Positions 11,610 to 23,748 are shown, numbered from the stretch's first letter. The stretch: 64,000 nt of DNA from Rhizophagus irregularis (GCF_026210795.1 NC_089454.1:2852001-2916000), one strand, 5' to 3'. Numbers and translations are program-made. The notes: generated by a model from the sequence alone, not told the origin.

Positions 11610-12723
11610 CGTTATGTTAAATTATAAAAGTATAATAAAATTTGCAATTTTTTTTAAAATACCGAAAACAAATTACAGGAAAATAAAAATTATTAAAATT
11701 TTATAAACTCATTCATAGTTATGATCAAGTATATTAAAATATTATAACAGGTTAATTTTTATTATTAACTTCGTCTCTTGTTTTCGTGAATGATGTTTGA
11801 TTCATGATCATTTTTTTTTAAAAAAATATTAAGATTTTTTATGTAGTTATTATTTATTTTTAAAACTATCTATTAGCTTTGAACAAATGAATAAAATTTA
11901 CTTTTATCTTTTTATCTTCAAAATAATCAGTGATATGGATAGTTCGGTCAGTTAACATTTATTTTAAAAGCGGTTTTATTTATAACTCAGATCGGTTCTC
12001 CTAACATTTTTTTTTTTGATGATAGCAAATTTGAACTTAAGAGTTAATTTTGATTTTTATCATTCTTGATTTTTAGAATAAAAGTTAGCCAGAAGAATTT
12101 GTGACTCTATACTTATTTCTGTTTATTATTAATTTTAGATACGATTCAGAAAAAGGAAAGAAGCCTTTTGGCAGATTATAAGTATACGTAACTTTTATAT
12201 ATTAAAAATAATTATATACACACATGGTAATAAAATAAACAGGAAAATTTTTTAACTAACATACAGTATCTTTTCTTTTAATTTTCTTTTCGTAGTTGTC
12301 GACTTGTTTGATATTTATACAAACGCTTTAAACCATAATTTTTTTTTATAGTCGTGATAGTTGTAAATGTTTCTAATTATAATCATACACGTAATAAAAT
12401 TTACAACGACTAAAAAAATTATTGTGTGATGCAATTATATAATCTGTAAAATGATTGTTAATTAAATTTTATATTTTCATATTATATTATTGAATTTATT
12501 CTTTTATTTGAGAGTCTGAGATGACGTATTAAATCATGTGGCTGAAATGTTTGCTTATTTAAGTCGCGTAACTACTAATTACGATTGTCATTCAACATTC
12601 TGAATTTATAATGCCTCAAAGAAAAACTCGAAAAACTAAAAACCTGCTAAAAAGCCTAAGTAAGCTGGTTCTAGCTTGTTAAAATAACACTTTTTTTAAT
12701 ATTAACTATATTTTTGTTATTAG
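11610..12723. other. Spacer with one possible first exon
   Basis: This is AT-rich DNA without a supported gene. A short basic frame from 12611 (MPQRKTRKTKNLLKSL) lies just before the spliced gene that follows and could be its first exon, but no donor in a matching phase is visible. Confidence 0.4.
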
Positions 12724-13350
12724 ATTATTTAGTTCACGTCAAGAGATTTGTGACGCGTATAAGGAAGATTTCAATATTTGTCTTGCTGAAATAAATTATG
12801 TACCGTTACCAGGTATAATATTGTTTTCTCTGTCTTAATAAATATAGTCGAATATTTTTGGTGAACTCAGCACTCTATATTCTCAGGGAAAATGCTTTTG
12901 GAGCCCGTGACCACCCTATCAGAAAAATCTGCTTCAAAATGGACTGACAAAGACGTTATGCCTCTTGCCGAACTCCTTGCAGGAAGGATCTCAATCGACG
13001 CTAGCGGAGAAAATCGTCAAGGTGCAAATGCTCTCAGGAAAATTGGCCCAGATTTGAACGAATACATTTTTACTCATCCAAAAATTTGTTCAATTATGGA
13101 TCCCGATTATGTTGTGGTCGACCTTAATACTGGTATTCCGGTAAATGTTAATTTTTACCCTCCGCCTGGTTCTCCGCATATTGCTGCAGTTCCACACTCA
13201 GGAACTCATCATGTTTTTATATTTAACGGTCCCGGAGAAACAGTTGATGCACAACATCTCATAGGATGGCTTCAAGGCACCAATCCCAACGCTATTCGCA
13301 ACTGTTTATTTGCATGTCTATATTTTACTAAATTTGTATTGATAATGTAA
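12724..13350 (+). CDS. Unrecognised two-exon protein, 5' end not resolved
   Basis: Two exons can be read: 12724-12812 and 12887-13350, joined at CCA G|GTATAA and TCTCAG|GG, giving YVPLPGKMLLEP in one frame. The product is soluble, with no signal peptide or membrane helix. The middle is rich in Pro, Gly and His (VNFYPPPGSPHIAAVPHSGTHH is split here into two shorter readings: VNFYPPPGSPH and AAVPHSGTHH). The base composition is clearly richer in GC than its surroundings, which is typical of real exons here. The start codon is uncertain: MLLEP at 12892 is the first in-frame Met, but the exon upstream is open and has no ATG. The tail after NAIRN may run into an unspliced intron. I do not recognise the family. 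Confidence 0.5.
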
Positions 13351-14004
13351 CAAATCATATTCATTCATAAAAATAAAATGTGTTCTTTGTGCTAAAATCT
13401 AATAATGATGAAGAACTTCTTGTGTTGTCTTTCTAAGAAGATTTTCAATTTATTATATAGATTGAGAAAATATTCAAGTCAATGTTGGTTTCAGAAGGGA
13501 TGTTCAGTCTGCAAAATTTCTTCATTCCATTCTTCTTTAATTACAAATATAATAAATGGAATCTATAATAACAAGAAAAAAAAGTCATTAGTATGGCTGG
13601 TACCAGGTGGAAGAAAAATCAACCACCACCATACGCGTAAAAAAAAAGTCTCCAGAAAGGTGATGGTATCATACTACTCAAGTGGAACACAACTATTTCA
13701 TCTAGAATGTTTACTGTATAAAAATAATTTTACAGTATTAAATAATGTAAATAATGTAATAACAAAAATTAATCAAATTTTTAAAATTAAAGATAGTAAA
13801 CTACTATATTTAATTAGATGCAAATTATATGTAGAATTAAAAATGTACCATAAAGCAATGATAGACTTAGATTTATTCTATAATAATAGAAAAGTGATTT
13901 CAAATGTAACATATATTTGTCTACTAATAAAAGAACACATGGATTTTTGGTCATACTTAAATGTTAATGATAATGATGATATTTTTGAACTTGGAATTGT
14001 TAAT

Positions 14005-14136
14005 CATATCGGCTGATTGGAAAAATCAAGCCAATTAATATTTAAGCTCAGTTGATGGGTTCATTATATAACTGATGGGTTATTTATTGTCATTAGCATA
14101 TAAAATTATAGGAGGCTTTTCTGATCAGCCGATATG
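14005..14136. repeat. Short inverted-repeat element (MITE-like) in the TPR pseudogene
   Basis: CATATCGGCTGAT at the left end and ATCAGCCGATATG at the right end are perfect inverted repeats, with imperfect extension inward. The 132-base segment interrupts the TPR family reading exactly between two recognisable parts. No clear target duplication is seen, so the class is open. Confidence 0.5.
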
Positions 14137-14849
14137 TGGATTTATTAAACACATGTATAAAGGTAAGATTTATTAGCTTCTTATAATGTTTAATAATTAA
14201 TCTATTAATCAATCATAGTAAATTATTTTAGAGTTACAAGTTTATTTTATATCAAATCTGGTAAATCTAGATAACAAACTTCATCAACTTCAAGAAAATG
14301 ATATAAATAGGTAAATTAAATGTTTATTATGTATTTAAAAATTTTCATAATTGTTTTTGAATTTCTTTAATTTGTGTTTTAAAAAATTCAAGTTTATCAG
14401 GAAAGGTGATAAATTCAAAAAATGAAAAACTTTATTTGGATTTGCCTTTACTAAATAATAAGTATATTATTTATATTATTTGGAAAATAAATGTCAAAAA
14501 AATACTATATAAAGATTTTTTTATCAAATTTATAGTTAAGTTTTATTTTAATTGATAAAATCTACTTTCACTATTAAAAATGTTTAATTAATAATTATTC
14601 TATGGATTTATTATAGGATTCCGAACAATACGAGCATATTTTGAAATATGAAGATTTGTTAAAACTTTAGGGATTAGGTTGGATTGAATATCGGCTTCCA
14701 ATAACTGCAAAATATCCAACAACTTTCAATTGAATTAAATGGCTCTATTAATATGGTATATTCCTATTTTACTTGGAACTTACTATTTTAAAAGAAAATT
14801 GATTTGAGTAACTCATCATTATTTATTTATTTATGTTGTATGTGGTTTC

Positions 14850-14998
14850 TGAATACCGGTGGAAATCGGATCTTGGCCAGCATTACGAAATCCTAGTCCG
14901 GCACCATGCATTAATTCTGGCCAACATCCCGTATCCACATAGATTCCATTTCTACCTACAACATTTATATAGCAAACAGATTTTGTTCGATAATTTAC
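14850..14998. repeat. GC-richer inserted fragment of unknown origin
   Basis: This stretch is clearly richer in GC than its flanks and interrupts the TPR pseudogene. The minus strand is open for about 50 codons (reading through YINVVGRNGIYVDTG and GLGFRNAGQDPIST), while the plus strand is also open in another frame. It may be a piece of a dispersed repeat or of a coding gene. I could not identify it. Confidence 0.35.
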
Positions 14999-15139
14999 GT
15001 TCCTAATACGGGTGATTTGCTATCAGATTATTATGAATTGTGTCCGAATGTACCAGAAGCATTTAAAGATAAATATTTTTCAAGAAAAGAAATGGAAAGT
15101 TTGCTTAAGTTGAAAGATATAATTAATGACTTAAAATGA

Positions 15140-16369
15140 TGTCTTTATAATTACTTTCATTTTTTGTTTTTTTTTTTGAAATTTGATATTGCCGTGACTT
15201 TTAAGAGCATATTATTTATTATAAAAGTTATAAAAATTTCAATTAATAAATAACCAAACTAAAATTTAAAACTTTAGACAATTAAATACAGTAGTTCATG
15301 ATAGTCTTACAGTACACGAGTTAAAATTGATCTAAATCTTGTTATCTTCAATTGTACATGTGTAAAACAAGAGCTTGAGTAAAATTAAATAAAAGTAATA
15401 TTATTGCAGAATTAAATATCGTATGATGTAAATCATATGATTTATATGATCTATGCAATACTTTAAAATTTTAAAAAATTAAAAAATTATTAATTTCATT
15501 TTTTGGCTGGATATTTTTTAATTATTTTAAACTGGAGGACATTCGTACCTTCCTTTATTAATCATATCAACTGCCTTCAGAATTTTAAAAATTTAATTAT
15601 GTAAAAACATAATGCGAATTATGTTTATTGAGATTTAGGATCATGAAATTTTCGCATTTATTCTTAATCTATCTGAAGAAACTTATCTTTATATAATCTA
15701 TTTCTATTTTGTTGAACGTTACTTTTAAATCTAGTTGACGACAGGATTTGCAATAATTATTACAGGTAAATTGTTAAATTTATAATGAGAAAAAAAAGTA
15801 CGTGGCATCATAACATCACTGTACGATAAGGACTAACCAAGACTTGTCTTTAAAATGTTACAATAGTATATGGATAGCATATAATATTAGTTAAGTTAAA
15901 ATTAATAGTGAATAGAAATTATTTTGGATAAAATTATTTGTATTCTTTCGTTTTTCATTTTCTAGTACGATGAGTTAGACAATATATTAATATATTACTG
16001 GAATAATAATATGAGAATAATTTAATAGTATTAGTTTAATTTATCCAATTTCATTTTATTCTTTTTTTTTCGAACTCTATGACAAATGTTACATTTAATT
16101 TTATACAAATAGATTATTATATTTATAGTAACTAATACAGTATAATCTTTTCTTTTACTAAATATATGAGAAGGGAAGGGAAGGGAAGGGTAGGGGAAGG
16201 GGAAGGGAACTATTTAAAAATTTACAGATAAAAAAACTATTCACATAATTTCAAATAAGATCGATTTTTTTACAATAAAAAAAAAAATAATTTGAAACAA
16301 ATTAAAATTCTGAAAGGTAATTAATTAGTAGATAGATAAATTTTATATAGAAATCTATTTTAAAAAACT
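15140..16369. other. Gene-free spacer with a G/A-rich tract
   Basis: No coding region is supported. A tract of GGGAAGGGAAGGG type lies at about 16167-16210, purine only, on the 3' side of the secreted repeat gene. It could fold as a G-quadruplex or simply be a microsatellite. Confidence 0.55.
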
Positions 16370-17647
16370 TTAATAATAAGATTTCTTGTCATCTTTTTTA
16401 TTTTTCTTGTAGTAATCATCTTTCTTGTGGTAATCGTCTTTGTGGCTATCTTTCTCGTAATAGTACTCATTCTTGTAGTCATCATCCTTATAATAATCGT
16501 CATTGTATGTATCATCTGGTGAAGCTAAGGCATCACGTCTGTAGTATTTATTGTCCTTGTCTTTGTGGTCATCTTTCTTGTGGTAATCATCTTTGTGGTC
16601 ATCTTTCTCGTAATAGTACTCATTCTTGTAATCATCATCCTTATAATAATCGTCATTGTAGGAATCATCTGGTGAAGCTAAGGCATCACGTCTGTAGTAT
16701 TTATTGTCCTTATCTTTGTGATCATCTTTCTTGTGGTAATCATCTTTGTGGTCATCTTTCTCGTAGTAGTACTCATTCTTGTAGTCATCATCCTTGTAAT
16801 AATCGTCATTGTATGTATCATCTGGTGAAGCTAAGGCATCACGCCTGTAGTATTTATTGTCCTTGTCTTTGTGATCATCTTTCTTGTGGTAATCATCTTT
16901 GTGGTCATCTTTCTCGTAGTAGTACTCATTCTTGTAATCATCATCCTTATAATAATCGTCATTGTAGGAATCATCTGGTGAAGCTAAGGCATCACGTCTG
17001 TAGTATTTATTGTCCTTGTCTTTGTGGTCATCTTTCTTGTGGTAATCGTCTTTGTGGTCATCTTTCTCGTAGTAGTACTCATTCTTATAATCATTATCCT
17101 TATAGTAATCGTCATTGTAGGAATCATCTGGTGAAGCTAAGGCATCACGTCTGTAGTATTTCTTGTCCTTATCATCTTTCTTGTGGTAATCATCTTTGTG
17201 GTCATCTTTCTCGTAGTAGTACTCATTCTTGTAATCACCATCCTTGTAGTAATCATCATTATAGGAATCATCTGGTGAAGCTAAGGCATCACGTCTGTAA
17301 TACTTCTTGTCCTTGTCTTCGTGATCATCTTTCTTGTAGTAGTCGTCTTTATCATTTTTGTAGGAATGTTCTTTTTTCCCTTTTTTATGATCGTAGTAGT
17401 AATAATAATAATCATCTTTGTCTTCCTTCTTCTTATCATCATAATAATATGAAGAAGGTGACTCGTCACGTTTATCATTCAATCCAATCCCGGTATTAGG
17501 AGTAGGAGCAGCAGTAACTACATATATATAAAATGAAATTAGAAAAAAACATTTTACTTGTATTCTTTATAATCAAGTTTTATACTCACCTTCATTAAGG
17601 GTTGAAACTCCCAAAATTGCCAAACAAATAGCTATTGTTAACTTCAT
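16370..17647 (-). CDS. Secreted repeat precursor with Kex2 (RR/KR) sites
   Basis: Two exons, 17590-17647 and 16370-17517, join at AATGAAG|GTGAGT and ATGTAG|TTACT to give 401 residues. The start MKLTIAICLAILGVSTLNE is a signal peptide, with likely cleavage after VTA. A first dibasic site (NDKR|DES) follows. Then come six tandem units of about 51 residues (one is shorter), each opening with RR|DALASP and rich in Asp, Lys and Tyr (for example YKNEYYYEKDDHKDDYHKK). RR fits cutting by the Golgi protease Kex2, and DA-LA-SP fits stepwise removal of X-Ala and X-Pro dipeptides by a Ste13-type peptidase, as in the yeast alpha-factor precursor. It would release about six similar acidic/basic tyrosine-rich peptides. 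Secreted repeat precursors with Kex2 sites are a known class in fungi. The peptides here are long for pheromones. Confidence 0.8.
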
Positions 17648-17742
17648 AATTGAATTTTAGACCTTTTATTTTTATTTTTATTTCGAACTTTTAATTTATT
17701 TCAGATCGAACTGGAGAGTTTTTGAAGGGAGAAGAGTGAGGG

Positions 17743-17752
17743 TATATATAGT
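17743..17752 (-). promoter_or_regulatory. TATA box of the secreted repeat gene
   Basis: Read on the minus strand, ACTATATATACC lies about 96 bases before the start codon. Between it and the ATG is a pyrimidine/A-rich leader. The spacing fits a normal RNA polymerase II promoter. Confidence 0.5.
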
Positions 17753-17759
17753 TTTTGGA

Positions 17760-20236
17760 ATTCGAAATTTTCTATTTGTAGTTTACATTATTTTGACTAA
17801 CCAAATTTCCTTGAATAGAAACTTTCATTGTTATCATCAATGATACTAAATTTTAATTAATTAATCTCTTCTCATTTCTTTTAAAGATCTTCAATCTATT
17901 CTTTCAATTGTTACCTGTTGTCCGGCTATTCTTCATTCTCGTGTATTAAATCCATTCTTTTGAAAATGTTATTATGAGAATCAGATTTTCCTTTTAAAAA
18001 GGTTACCATACTGGGTAATAATTTTTTAATAGGTTAAATAATTTTCTCTATAATACGTAAGCCGCCAACAAATGTTTATTAGGGCTTGGCTTGCATAATA
18101 AGTAGTTCCGTCCAATTAAACAGATTTTAATATTCATTCTAATGCAGATCGTCCTGGGTCAGTAGTATCAATTGTAAAACAAGGTTTTCAAAGAACTCGA
18201 TGCGAAATGAAAATTTTATTTGTATTACATTGTCATTATAATATACATGTACGTTTATTATATTTTTTTATATAAAGAAATGGTAATACCATAGACATAA
18301 TATTTTATTATTATTATTATTATTGTCATTAACTTCATGAATATGAATGAATTAACTTTCATAGTCGTACTCGATTAAAAAAAATTTTGATTGATATGGC
18401 TCATATTAAAGAAGAAAAAATGATAGTCATGCAGTTGTGCATAATATGAAAACTTTAAAGCCTTAGCCGTTTTCAAAATTGTTGATCTCGATGTTGATCA
18501 TGAACACAAAATTTCTAAGCCACGCCGATCACAACTTTTTTTTACATAAAAAACTTTTTTTCTTTGACCCTTAAAACAGACCCTTACACATTATATACCA
18601 TAAATCTTTTCAGTAGGAATTTCCAATCTATTTGCTGCTTGACCTTGATATCACATTTTGGATTATACTTTAGATCACGGAACGAACACACTTGGATTAC
18701 ACTTTCATAGAATAGTGCTAGAATGACATCGTGAGTACTAATAAAATATTTTTTTTTAACTTGTTGCGAGACGACGAAATAAAAATTTTGTTAATGTAAT
18801 ACACAAAATATATGAAATTAATATTATATGAAAATTTCCCTAACTAATGATCAAAATTTATATATATATATATATATAATAATTTTTTTTAATTTTATAG
18901 ACGAGAAGTAATGTTAGATGGCGTTTTCGGTAGACGGTAGTTTTGTAAGTTTCAGTATGAATTTTTTTATTTACTTATTATTTTATAATATTCTGTAATT
19001 TTTTTTTTTACAAGAAAAATTTTCTGGCATTATATTATTTTATAAGTTGAAATAGCGTTGAAATTTATAATTAGAAATTTTAGCATCTTCAAACAGTTAT
19101 TTAATTTATAATAGATTTTAAATTTAATCATTTATTTAATTATTTCATTTATTTAATGACTTTGAAATATTTGAACAAATAAATTCGTTAATTAATGATT
19201 AATACAATAAAATTAACCCTTTATTAGCTTCTGATAATATATCTATGTTCAAATTTTTTTATGAAAAAAACAAGAACGCGGCTCGTTAAATTTATATGAT
19301 TAGTGATTTCATGTTAACGCCGATCTTTATGTGTCCCATTACGATCATAAAAATAAAAATCTTAATGTGAAAATGCAGTGAAGGCCACGTACTTTTTTTT
19401 TTTTGCCGAATTAATTAAGAACAGTAAATTGGTGTATGCAAATTTCAAAGGGGTTAAAGAGTACGATTATATATTGACAGTTTCAATAATTGATCTAATT
19501 TAATATGGAAGGGATCGTAAAAAGTCTTCCGATTTAAGTAATTTAAAAATTCTCTTTCGATACGAAACTCAAGAAAAGAGAAACGAACTTTTTTTAAAAC
19601 ATCTAATAAAATAATATAAACCAATGCAAGTTTGATTAATATTAAATTTTTGTTATAATTTATTGTCACTACTTCAACAAATCCTCTAAGCTTCTTTAAA
19701 AAGGCACTAATTTCTACTAACAACTCTTTGTTGGCCTTTCCATTATTAGTTGACCGGGTCTTAACCTTCTGTCTATTATATTTAAATTATCCAAATAGCT
19801 TCTTATCCTGATCATCCTTCATTCCGGACGCTTCCTTTCTTGGAGTCTTTCTTACGATCTACTAGCATCGGAAATCTTTTTCGGGATTCGGGTGTAATCC
19901 TTATAAAAAACATTGTACTGTACATAGTAATATTATCTCAATTCGTCACATTTTCAAAACTTCATATAATGTGATTAAAAGAATGTGCTACTTCCAAATT
20001 ACTATTACAGCTTTAATTCATGAATTTCTCAAAATACTTGTTAAAAATACTGGTAATGAAAAATTTCTCGTTATTTCGTGACATTTTTAATATGAAAGAC
20101 ATCCTTAAAATGTAAATAGGATAAATATGAAGCGTGTGATCGCTTCATACCCGTGACAAAATATAGTCACGTGCCGTAAATGCAACATGCAAGGACATTT
20201 TTTTTATTGAATTTAAAATAAAAAAAATAAAAAAAA
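17760..20236. other. Long gene-free spacer
   Basis: AT-rich, with ATT and AT microsatellites (near 18305 and 18855). At about 19720-19910 the composition rises and the minus strand reads a few basic fragments, perhaps an old gene or transposon relic that I cannot name. A TCACGTG word at 20167 lies about 64 bases before the BTB remnant. Confidence 0.5.
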
Positions 20237-20467
20237 ATGGCTAATAATAAATTATTACCAAAATTATTACAAAATTTGCTTGATATTTTAAATGATGAAG
20301 AGTATTATGATATTACTATTGAAGTTGGAAATGATCCTTATATAAAAATATTTCGTTGCTCAAATGGTAATTTTACATTATCTTTCCCCTTACTTGCGAA
20401 GAATTTTAAAAAGAAAAATTATGGAACTTTAGCATATATTAAATTACCAAATATTTCACCGAATTAA
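20237..20467 (+). pseudogene. BTB/POZ protein, N-terminal remnant
   Basis: LLPKLLQNLLDILNDEEYYD and ITIEVGNDPYIKIFR are the opening of the large BTB (often BTB-TLDc or BTB-Kelch) family of Rhizophagus, whose members serve as adaptors for cullin-3 ubiquitin ligases. After FR the frame slips: the next 16 codons read as family sequence (QMVILHYLSPYLRRIL) only in the neighbouring frame, and the first frame returns at KKNYGTLAYIKLPNISP, so two opposite indels nearly cancel. A stop follows at once, where the family would continue for over 300 residues. It is a truncated relic of 76 residues. Confidence 0.75.
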
Positions 20468-21739
20468 TGATCATTTATCAGAATTTTTCCCAGAAATTTT
20501 TTAATAGGGAATATCTATTAATAAATTATGAATAAAGATTTTATTAAAGTGCGAATATACAAAATTTACAGGACTTTTAATTTTTTATAAAAAAGAAACT
20601 TAGTATTTTCCTTGTCAAATCAAACATAATTTTTTGGGCAGTTTCATGAATCAAAAATTTACACACAGCACATCTGTGCTTATTCTCTTTTTTGATCCTT
20701 CTGAAATTTTATCTTGATTACTTGATTTACCCATTTTTTAAGATGATAAAGAAGTGTCTTTAAATTCATATCAATCATTCTTGTATTATATAAATCGCTT
20801 ATCTAATAAAAATCAATACAATAACTTAAACTAATCATTATATATCCTAATTCTAACCCTATGAACCAATTTTCGCGGTATAATGTTCATATATACTTTT
20901 TTAAATAATAAAAATACTTATTTCGATTACATCACAACACTTGCCTAATCCAAACCTAAAAGGCAAAAGAACAAAAAAAGCCATTGGGAAAAAAAGTAAA
21001 AAAAAAAAAATAACGATAAAAAAAAATTTCGATCTGATCACTGATCCAAACCTAAAAGGGTGAACGAATGAAAAAAAATATCCAGTTCAGAATGAAAGAA
21101 AGAAACCGAAAGATTAAAATTCCAATATTGAAAAAATTGGAGAGAAAATGTTACCTGTGTTACCTGTTACATACAGCTTAGCTAAGTCACGCTTTTTTTA
21201 CACGTAACTAGTTTGTAACTCAGAAGATGCTTATAAACACACAGCCGCATCAAAAAAGTTATATATCCTATTTAAGATAAATTAAGGGTATTCATAACAA
21301 TTAGACTCGGAGAAAATAATAAAACAGCTTGAGTGGTCGGAGTAAGAAAATAGGTTGTATAGTCTTACTCATAAAGCCACATTTGTTATTATAAATATTA
21401 AATATTCGTTCGTATTACTCGGAGGTCCAAATTTATTTATCAGTCTACTCGATCAAACTGATCAAAAAATTCCGATCAAATATCTTACATCAATTACACT
21501 TAACACACTACTTATTCAATCAAACTTATCAAATTTTTAAATAATTTTCAATCAAATTTATCGTATTTCATATTCCTTTTTTTTTTTTGATCACAGTATG
21601 ATGTGTTTGAAGTCCAATATCCTATATATACCAGCATATTTTTTCATTTTTTTTTCATTTTTTTTTATTTTCAGTTTTTATTGACTTTTAGTAAGCGTAT
21701 TTTTATGTTTTCATATTTACTAATAATCAAATACTAATA
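20468..21739. other. Gene-free AT-rich spacer
   Basis: No gene is supported. It contains a G/A-rich part with long A runs at about 20960-21160 and scattered GATCAAA words. The small open frames are no longer than expected for such DNA. Confidence 0.5.
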
Positions 21740-23748
21740 TGCCAATGGAAAAATGGGTCCTATCTGAAGAAATTCTAAAAAATATTCATTATAAAGGTAA
21801 GGATTTTATTTATCTTTATTAATCACTGAATTAAATAATGTTCTAATGCTGTATGTATCTCACCTAGAATATTGGGAAAAATCCTGTGCCTTCTGGGTGA
21901 CATGGAAAAATGGGACAGCTTTTTCTACAAAAGAAAACCATATGCTAAGAAAGCTGAGTCGCACAACGCTTTAAGAACAGAACTAGCAAATTTTAATTAA
22001 AAATCTTGAGCCAGGAACAAAAGAATTAGAAAAGGCTCTCACATTGCAGAAGGTTGGTATTCATGGGTGATGAGTGTGCTGCACTCTACGCTGATGGCAT
22101 AGGGGAAGATGCGCCCAGACATGTTCTAACACTACTGGTGCCGGGAAGTGTAGTGTCATCCTGTGGCGTGCATTTAAGGTCTGCTGTACCTTCGTGCTGC
22201 ACTCTATGCTGATGGCATAGGGGAAGATGCGCCCAGACATGTTCTAACACTACATGTGGCTATTGTAAGTGTCATCCTGTGGCGTGCATTTTTTAAGGTC
22301 TGCTGATTGTGGATGAGAGATCAGCTACGTACTTTCCTTAATTAACTCATAGGAAATGAATATTAACTTTGTATATATCTGTTATGATAATAGGAATTTA
22401 AAGGAAGCAAACAAACCGGAAACAGGAAAACAACGATCAAAAAAACAACATATAACCATAGTAAACAACCACTTTAACATTATAAAACCAAAACATGAAG
22501 TATGAGGTTAAAACTTTATCTTGTTGTTTTTACTTATTTATCAATATTAATCATTGTCTTTGAAATCAGTGGATAATTCAGGATATTAATATATCCGAGA
22601 AGTTTTATAATTACCAATTGTCAGTTCTTGAGACACTAAAAACAACCGGACTGACGTGGCACCATACATATGATATTTTGTAAGTATTATGATATTTATA
22701 GCTTACAAGTTGGAACATAATATATTCACACTAAAATCATTAATTTATTAGAGCGCTTTCAAATATTATTATACTCACACAACAATGTCCCTATCAAAAT
22801 TTCTTTACTCGTAAAGGGTGGAAAATAATAATTGATACAAATCCATACAAGTTGAAAGATCCCGGAATACCACCTTCAATGTTGGCATCTTTACACGATG
22901 CTGCACTAAAGCATTTATGTGGAAAGGATAGCTTAATTTATCCAGATCAAACTCCTCTTAGCAGGATCGAGCATTTAACGAACTGTAAGTTGACACGATT
23001 TTTACAGTATTTTATAAAATTGTAAGAGAATTTGTTTAACAAAATTTATTTCATAACAAGACGAGAAAGTGTCCCCAATCTTGCGCCAAAAATAATGTCT
23101 TAAATAGAACATTGCTCAAAATTCCTATATCCTTACATAAATCCAATTTTCTGTAAAAAGGGTAAAGATTATGAAGTGCAAATAGACCGTTCTGTTAAAG
23201 CAACGAGACAAAGGCCTGATTTTTCATGTACTGTTGACGGTATTCCCTTACTAAATTCAAATAAAGCCACTGGGATGTGGCCCTGTAAAAAAATTAAAAG
23301 ATATTATAAAAGCTCATTTACAGGCAGGAGAAACTATCAATCAGCAATTATATTCAAAAGGTGGTCCAGGGGAATCAATAATATTCATAATGTGGTTTGT
23401 TATTATTATAATCCTATCAGTTTGTTTTCTTTTATTATTTGCTAATTATTTATTGAAATTGCAGGTGATGCTTTACAATCATATATTATGGACTTACGGT
23501 TTGATGACTTATATCGATCATGGCCTTTCCTTACTTCAAGGCTCGTGATAGACGAACCCATTTTACCATTAATTGAATCGAATTTTATACATTTTGCGAC
23601 TCGGGAGGTACGAATTTCTAATGTATCAGAACCACTGTTAAGTAAACACTATCTACGTATTTATCCCATTTTATTATTTTATTCATTTACAGAACGTGTT
23701 TCCAAAATTACAGAAAACTATACGCGTAGCGTACCTGATTTTCTTTAG
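21740..23748 (+). pseudogene. Broken multi-exon gene with PD-(D/E)XK-like signature
   Basis: A possible first exon (MPMEKWVLSEEILKNIHYK, donor near 21798) is followed by GC-richer coding-like pieces: LYADGIGEDAPRHVLTL near 22085, TLKTTGLTWHHTYDIL near 22640 with a donor, KIIIDTNPYKLKDPGIPPS near 22830, VKATRQRPDFSCTVDGIPLL at about 23197-23256, AGETINQQLYSKGGPGES near 23330 and MDLRFDDLYRSWPFLTSRL from 23488. RPDF followed by a short strand where relatives carry E-x-K resembles the active site of PD-(D/E)XK nucleases. Here a small deletion removes the expected E-I-K. The reading frame changes several times, so this copy is dead. I believe it belongs to a multi-copy family in these fungi, from general familiarity only. 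Confidence 0.5.
22075..22312 (+). repeat. Tandem duplication of a 117-base exon segment
   Basis: Two adjacent copies begin GTGCTGCACTCTA(C/T)GCTGATGG at 22077 and 22194. They agree closely over their first 65 bases and again around GTGTCATCCTGTGGCGTGCA, with a diverged stretch between. Both read LYADGIGEDAPRHVLTL. The duplication sits inside the broken multi-exon gene. Confidence 0.65.

Larger units (their letters stand above)
13405..15139 (+). pseudogene. TPR-containing protein of an expanded Rhizophagus family, decayed
   Basis: The first frame (13405-14016) has a TPR-like helix pair, LIRCKLYVELKMYHKAMIDL, after a family leader. Later pieces continue the same family: VYFISNLVNLDNKLHQLQ (about 14232-14300, after a plausible intron), YEHILKYEDLLKL and LGWIEYRLP (about 14635-14700), and finally PNVPEAFKDKYFSRKEME to a stop at 15139. 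Between them are stops, and two foreign-looking insertions (14005-14136 and about 14760-14995). TPR proteins act as scaffolds for protein partners; no specific role can be given. The order of the pieces is that of one gene, so this is a single decayed copy and not scattered fragments. Confidence 0.6.

Noticed and set aside
16507-17499. Long plus-strand frame rich in His, Cys and Leu opposite the secreted repeat gene
   Set aside because: It is the mirror of the tandem repeat. The minus strand has a signal peptide exon, a good intron, a TATA box and processing sites, so it is the real gene.
19454-19723. 89-residue minus-strand frame
   Set aside because: Leucine/lysine/phenylalanine-rich like other AT-rich noise. 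The neighbouring GC-richer piece gives no clear family.
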